This document shows, one piece after another, positions 6,387 through 8,501 of a stretch of DNA of 8,501 nucleotides (the first letter of the stretch is position 1; each line of letters opens with the position of its first letter). The stretch comes from Candidatus Hydrogenedentota bacterium. Lineage in GTDB: Bacteria > Hydrogenedentota > Hydrogenedentia > Hydrogenedentales > SLHB01. A program made the translations under genes and the position numbers. The DNA is taken from contig SLHB01000010.1 in the NCBI GenBank assembly GCA_007136375.1, forward strand, positions 1 to 8,501, read 5' to 3'. The notes beneath the pieces were generated by a model. That model was given only the letters and a program-made list of their open reading frames with translations. It was not told where the DNA came from and did no database searches.

Positions 6387-8501
6387 ATGCGGTGGTTTGT
6401 TTGGTTGATGGCGATGCTCATCGTGCTGCCCGCGGCGGGCCAAGAGCGCCTTGGGTTCTTCCGGGATCCAGCGCTTCATGGCGATACGCTTGTGTTCGTC
6501 GCGGAGGGGGACCTCTGGAGAGTCGACGTGGAGGGAGGCCCCGCGCAGCGGCTCACGGCCCACACCGGCAAGGAGCGCGCGCCCCGCATATCGGTCTGCG
6601 GCAACTACGTGGCTTTCGCGGCGGAATATGAAGGCCCCGTTGAGACTTTCGTCATTCCCATCGAAGGGGGACGGCCGGAGCGGCTTACCTTCGAACCAAA
6701 CGCGTCCGTTCCTGTGTCGTGGACGCTTGATGGACGGGTGGTGTACACGACCTCCCAGTACAGCACGCTGCCCCGCAGTCAACTCGCCGCCGTCTCCCGA
6801 GACGGCACGGAGCATGACATTCTCCCCCTGAGCCAAGCGGCGGACGGGGTTTACGATGACCGGGGCGAGCGCCTCTTCTTCGTGCGGCCGTCGCGGCAGA
6901 GCAGCTCCACCCGCAACTACGAGGGCGGCCGCGCCCGGAACATCTGGCGCTTTGACGGAGAAGGGAAGGAAGCGGATAACCTTACCGAGGATCACCCCGG
7001 CGAGCACTACAATCCCATGTGGTGGGATGGCCGGGTGTACTTCATCTCGGAGCGCAGCGGGACCCGGAATCTTTGGTCCATGAAGCCAGATGGCGGCGAC
7101 AAGGCCCAACTCACCTTTCACGAGCGGTGGGACGTGCGCCAGGCGTCCATTTCCGGGGGCCGGGTGGCCTATCAACGGGGCGCGGACATTCACCTCCTCG
7201 ACCTGGACACGCGCTGGGATCGCGTGATCCCCATTGAGCTCGTCTCGGATTTCGATCAACTGCGGGAGCGGTGGGTCGGCAATCCCATGAGCTACTTCTC
7301 CTCCGCGAATATCCACCCCGACGGCGAGAGCGTGGCGCTGACGCTGCGCGGCCGCGTCTTCGTGGCGCCGGCGGGCCAGGGACGGATCGTCCGCGCCTCC
7401 CGCGAGGAGGGCGTGCGCTACCGGGACGCCGTATTCATGCCCGATGGCGAAACCTTGCTGGCCCTTTCCGACAAGACGGGCGAGCTGGAGTTCCACACCC
7501 TGCCCGTCCGCGGCCTCGGCGAGCCGGAGGCGATTACGGACGATGGCTCCACGATCCGCTTCCAGGCGTATCCGTCCCCGGACGGCAAGCGCATCGCCTA
7601 CACGGACCGGGAGCGGCGCCTGTGGGTGATGGAACTAGAGACGGACGAGAAGAAGAAGGCGTCCACCAATCAGCAGGGCGTGGGCGACCTCGCCTGGGCC
7701 CCGTGCAGCCATTGGCTCGCCTTCGGGCAGACGGCGTCCAACACCTACCGGCAGATCTGGCTGTACGACGTGGACAACGATGAAAGCCACGCCATCACGA
7801 CGGACCGCGTGAACAGCTTGAGCCCTTCGTGGGACCCTGATGGCGAGTGGCTGTACTTCCTCAGCGACCGGGATTTGCGTTCCTTGGTGACCCATCCCTG
7901 GGGTCCCCGTCAGCCCGAACCCTACTTCGACGAGGTCATGCGGATTTACAAGGTGGCCTTGCAAAGCGGCCTCCGGTCCCCCTTCAAGCCCGACGATGAG
8001 TTGATGGACTTGGACGAGGAAGAGGAGAACGGCAACGGCGACGAGGAGGAACCGGAGGAGAACGGCGACAAGGAAGACCCCGGCGACAACGACGAAGACA
8101 ACGGCCCAATCGAAGTCACGGACCGGGACGGCGACAATGATAAGGAGGAGGACAAGGACAAGGATCGGGACAACGGGAAGAAGGAGAAGGAGGACGCGCG
8201 CAAGGACGAGAAGGACAAGGACACCGAGGCCAAGGAAGAAAAAGACGAGGACGCCAACGGCGATGAGGAGGAAGCTGAGGAGGAGGAGCGCACGATCATC
8301 GAGTTCGACGGTATGGAGCGGCGGGTCCATGCCCTGCCGTTGCCGTCCGGCAACTACGGCAACCTGACCGTGAACAGCCGAGCCCTCTTCTTCACTGATC
8401 GCGATAGCGGCCGCGGCGGCGGCACGCATCTGGCCGCAGTCCGCATCACCAACGACAACCCCAGCGTCAACCGGATCGTGACGAGCATCACCAAGTACCG
8501 C
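6387..8501 (+). CDS. Tricorn protease homologue (S41 family), N-terminal part (3' end off the window)
   Basis: The frame stays open for 705 codons to the right edge. Residues 1-18 are a Sec signal peptide (MRWFVW, a hydrophobic core, cleavage near AAG-QE), so the protein is exported. Residues about 24-530 consist of beta-propeller blades of the PD40/tricorn type: GDLWRV, GGRPERLTF, NPMWWDGRVYFISERSG (209-225), YPSPDGKRIAYTDR (395-408) and LSPSWDPDGEWLYFLSDRD (478-496). Residues 536-635 are a charged low-complexity insert, after which the propeller resumes with FDGMERRVHALPLPSGNYG (640-658), a sequence type seen in bacterial tricorn homologues. The family's usual later parts (second propeller, C1 domain, PDZ, S41 Ser/Lys or Ser/His core) lie beyond the window, so catalytic residues cannot be checked. 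Known tricorn proteases degrade oligopeptides; this one would act in the periplasm. A peptidase-dead homologue cannot be excluded. Confidence 0.85.
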   Translation, partial: MRWFVWLMAMLIVLPAAGQERLGFFRDPALHGDTLVFVAEGDLWRVDVEGGPAQRLTAHTGKERAPRISVCGNYVAFAAEYEGPVETFVIPIEGGRPERLTFEPNASVPVSWTLDGRVVYTTSQYSTLPRSQLAAVSRDGTEHDILPLSQAADGVYDDRGERLFFVRPSRQSSSTRNYEGGRARNIWRFDGEGKEADNLTEDHPGEHYNPMWWDGRVYFISERSGTRNLWSMKPDGGDKAQLTFHERWDVRQASISGGRVAYQRGADIHLLDLDTRWDRVIPIELVSDFDQLRERWVGNPMSYFSSANIHPDGESVALTLRGRVFVAPAGQGRIVRASREEGVRYRDAVFMPDGETLLALSDKTGELEFHTLPVRGLGEPEAITDDGSTIRFQAYPSPDGKRIAYTDRERRLWVMELETDEKKKASTNQQGVGDLAWAPCSHWLAFGQTASNTYRQIWLYDVDNDESHAITTDRVNSLSPSWDPDGEWLYFLSDRDLRSLVTHPWGPRQPEPYFDEVMRIYKVALQSGLRSPFKPDDELMDLDEEEENGNGDEEEPEENGDKEDPGDNDEDNGPIEVTDRDGDNDKEEDKDKDRDNGKKEKEDARKDEKDKDTEAKEEKDEDANGDEEEAEEEERTIIEFDGMERRVHALPLPSGNYGNLTVNSRALFFTDRDSGRGGGTHLAAVRITNDNPSVNRIVTSITKYR
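7992..8291 (+). repeat. Acidic low-complexity insert in the tricorn-family protein (codons 536-635)
   Basis: These 100 codons encode 54 Asp/Glu and 16 Lys/Arg, with the remainder mostly Asn, Gly, Ala and Pro. On the DNA it is a purine-rich run of GAG, GAC, GAA and AAG codons. The frame is kept across it and propeller sequence resumes afterwards, so it is a loop-like insert and not a frameshift. Tricorn homologues often carry a charged segment at this place; this one looks long. It is probably disordered and may bind metal ions. Confidence 0.8.

Noticed and set aside
6276..7496. Open frame of 406 codons on the minus strand
   Set aside because: It is antisense to the signal peptide and propeller blades of the tricorn homologue, and it runs through that gene's promoter and ribosome site. 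Its product has no recognisable family features.
7635..8429. Minus-strand frame that looks like a very hydrophobic Leu/Val-rich membrane protein
   Set aside because: The hydrophobicity is an artefact: it is the complement of the GAG/GAC/AAG-rich codons of the acidic insert on the plus strand.

Overview
The window is GC-rich, densely coding bacterial DNA with three protein genes and one AT-rich divergent intergenic region. It suggests a diderm (outer-membrane-bearing) bacterium: one gene is AsmA-like (an envelope family of diderms), one product carries dockerin repeats, an HExxH peptidase-like region and HAF-type repeats, and one is a tricorn-family periplasmic protease homologue. This mix is common in large-genome environmental lineages such as Planctomycetota, Lentisphaerota or Hydrogenedentota. 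I cannot fix the phylum from the sequence. No rRNA, tRNA, transposase, integrase or CRISPR array is visible.

Layout. Positions 1-1728 (minus strand) hold the first 576 codons of an AsmA-like gene whose 3' part lies off the left edge. A gap of 88 bases separates it from a 1437-codon minus-strand gene at 1817-6130. This gene encodes a secreted multidomain protein: signal peptide, two dockerin repeats, an Ig-like domain, a region with HELFH...EG metallopeptidase motifs, two Ig/cadherin-like domains, and a C-terminal run of HAF-type repeats. Positions 6131-6386 are non-coding; the first 120 bases are only about one-third G+C (40 of 120 by hand count). This region holds candidate promoters for both directions and an 8-base inverted repeat. 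From 6387 to the right edge (plus strand) runs the N-terminal 705 codons of a tricorn-type S41 protease homologue. Its beta-propeller is interrupted by a 100-residue, extremely acidic low-complexity insert; the catalytic domains lie beyond the window.

How the genes may work together. Two exported putative proteases are transcribed divergently from one AT-rich spacer, and the dockerin-protein gene is followed in the same direction by an envelope-biogenesis-type gene. All three products are therefore predicted to act outside the cytoplasm. Whether they form a functional unit is inference. The most unusual item is the dockerin/metallopeptidase-like/HAF-repeat protein, whose combination of domains I do not recognise as a described system.
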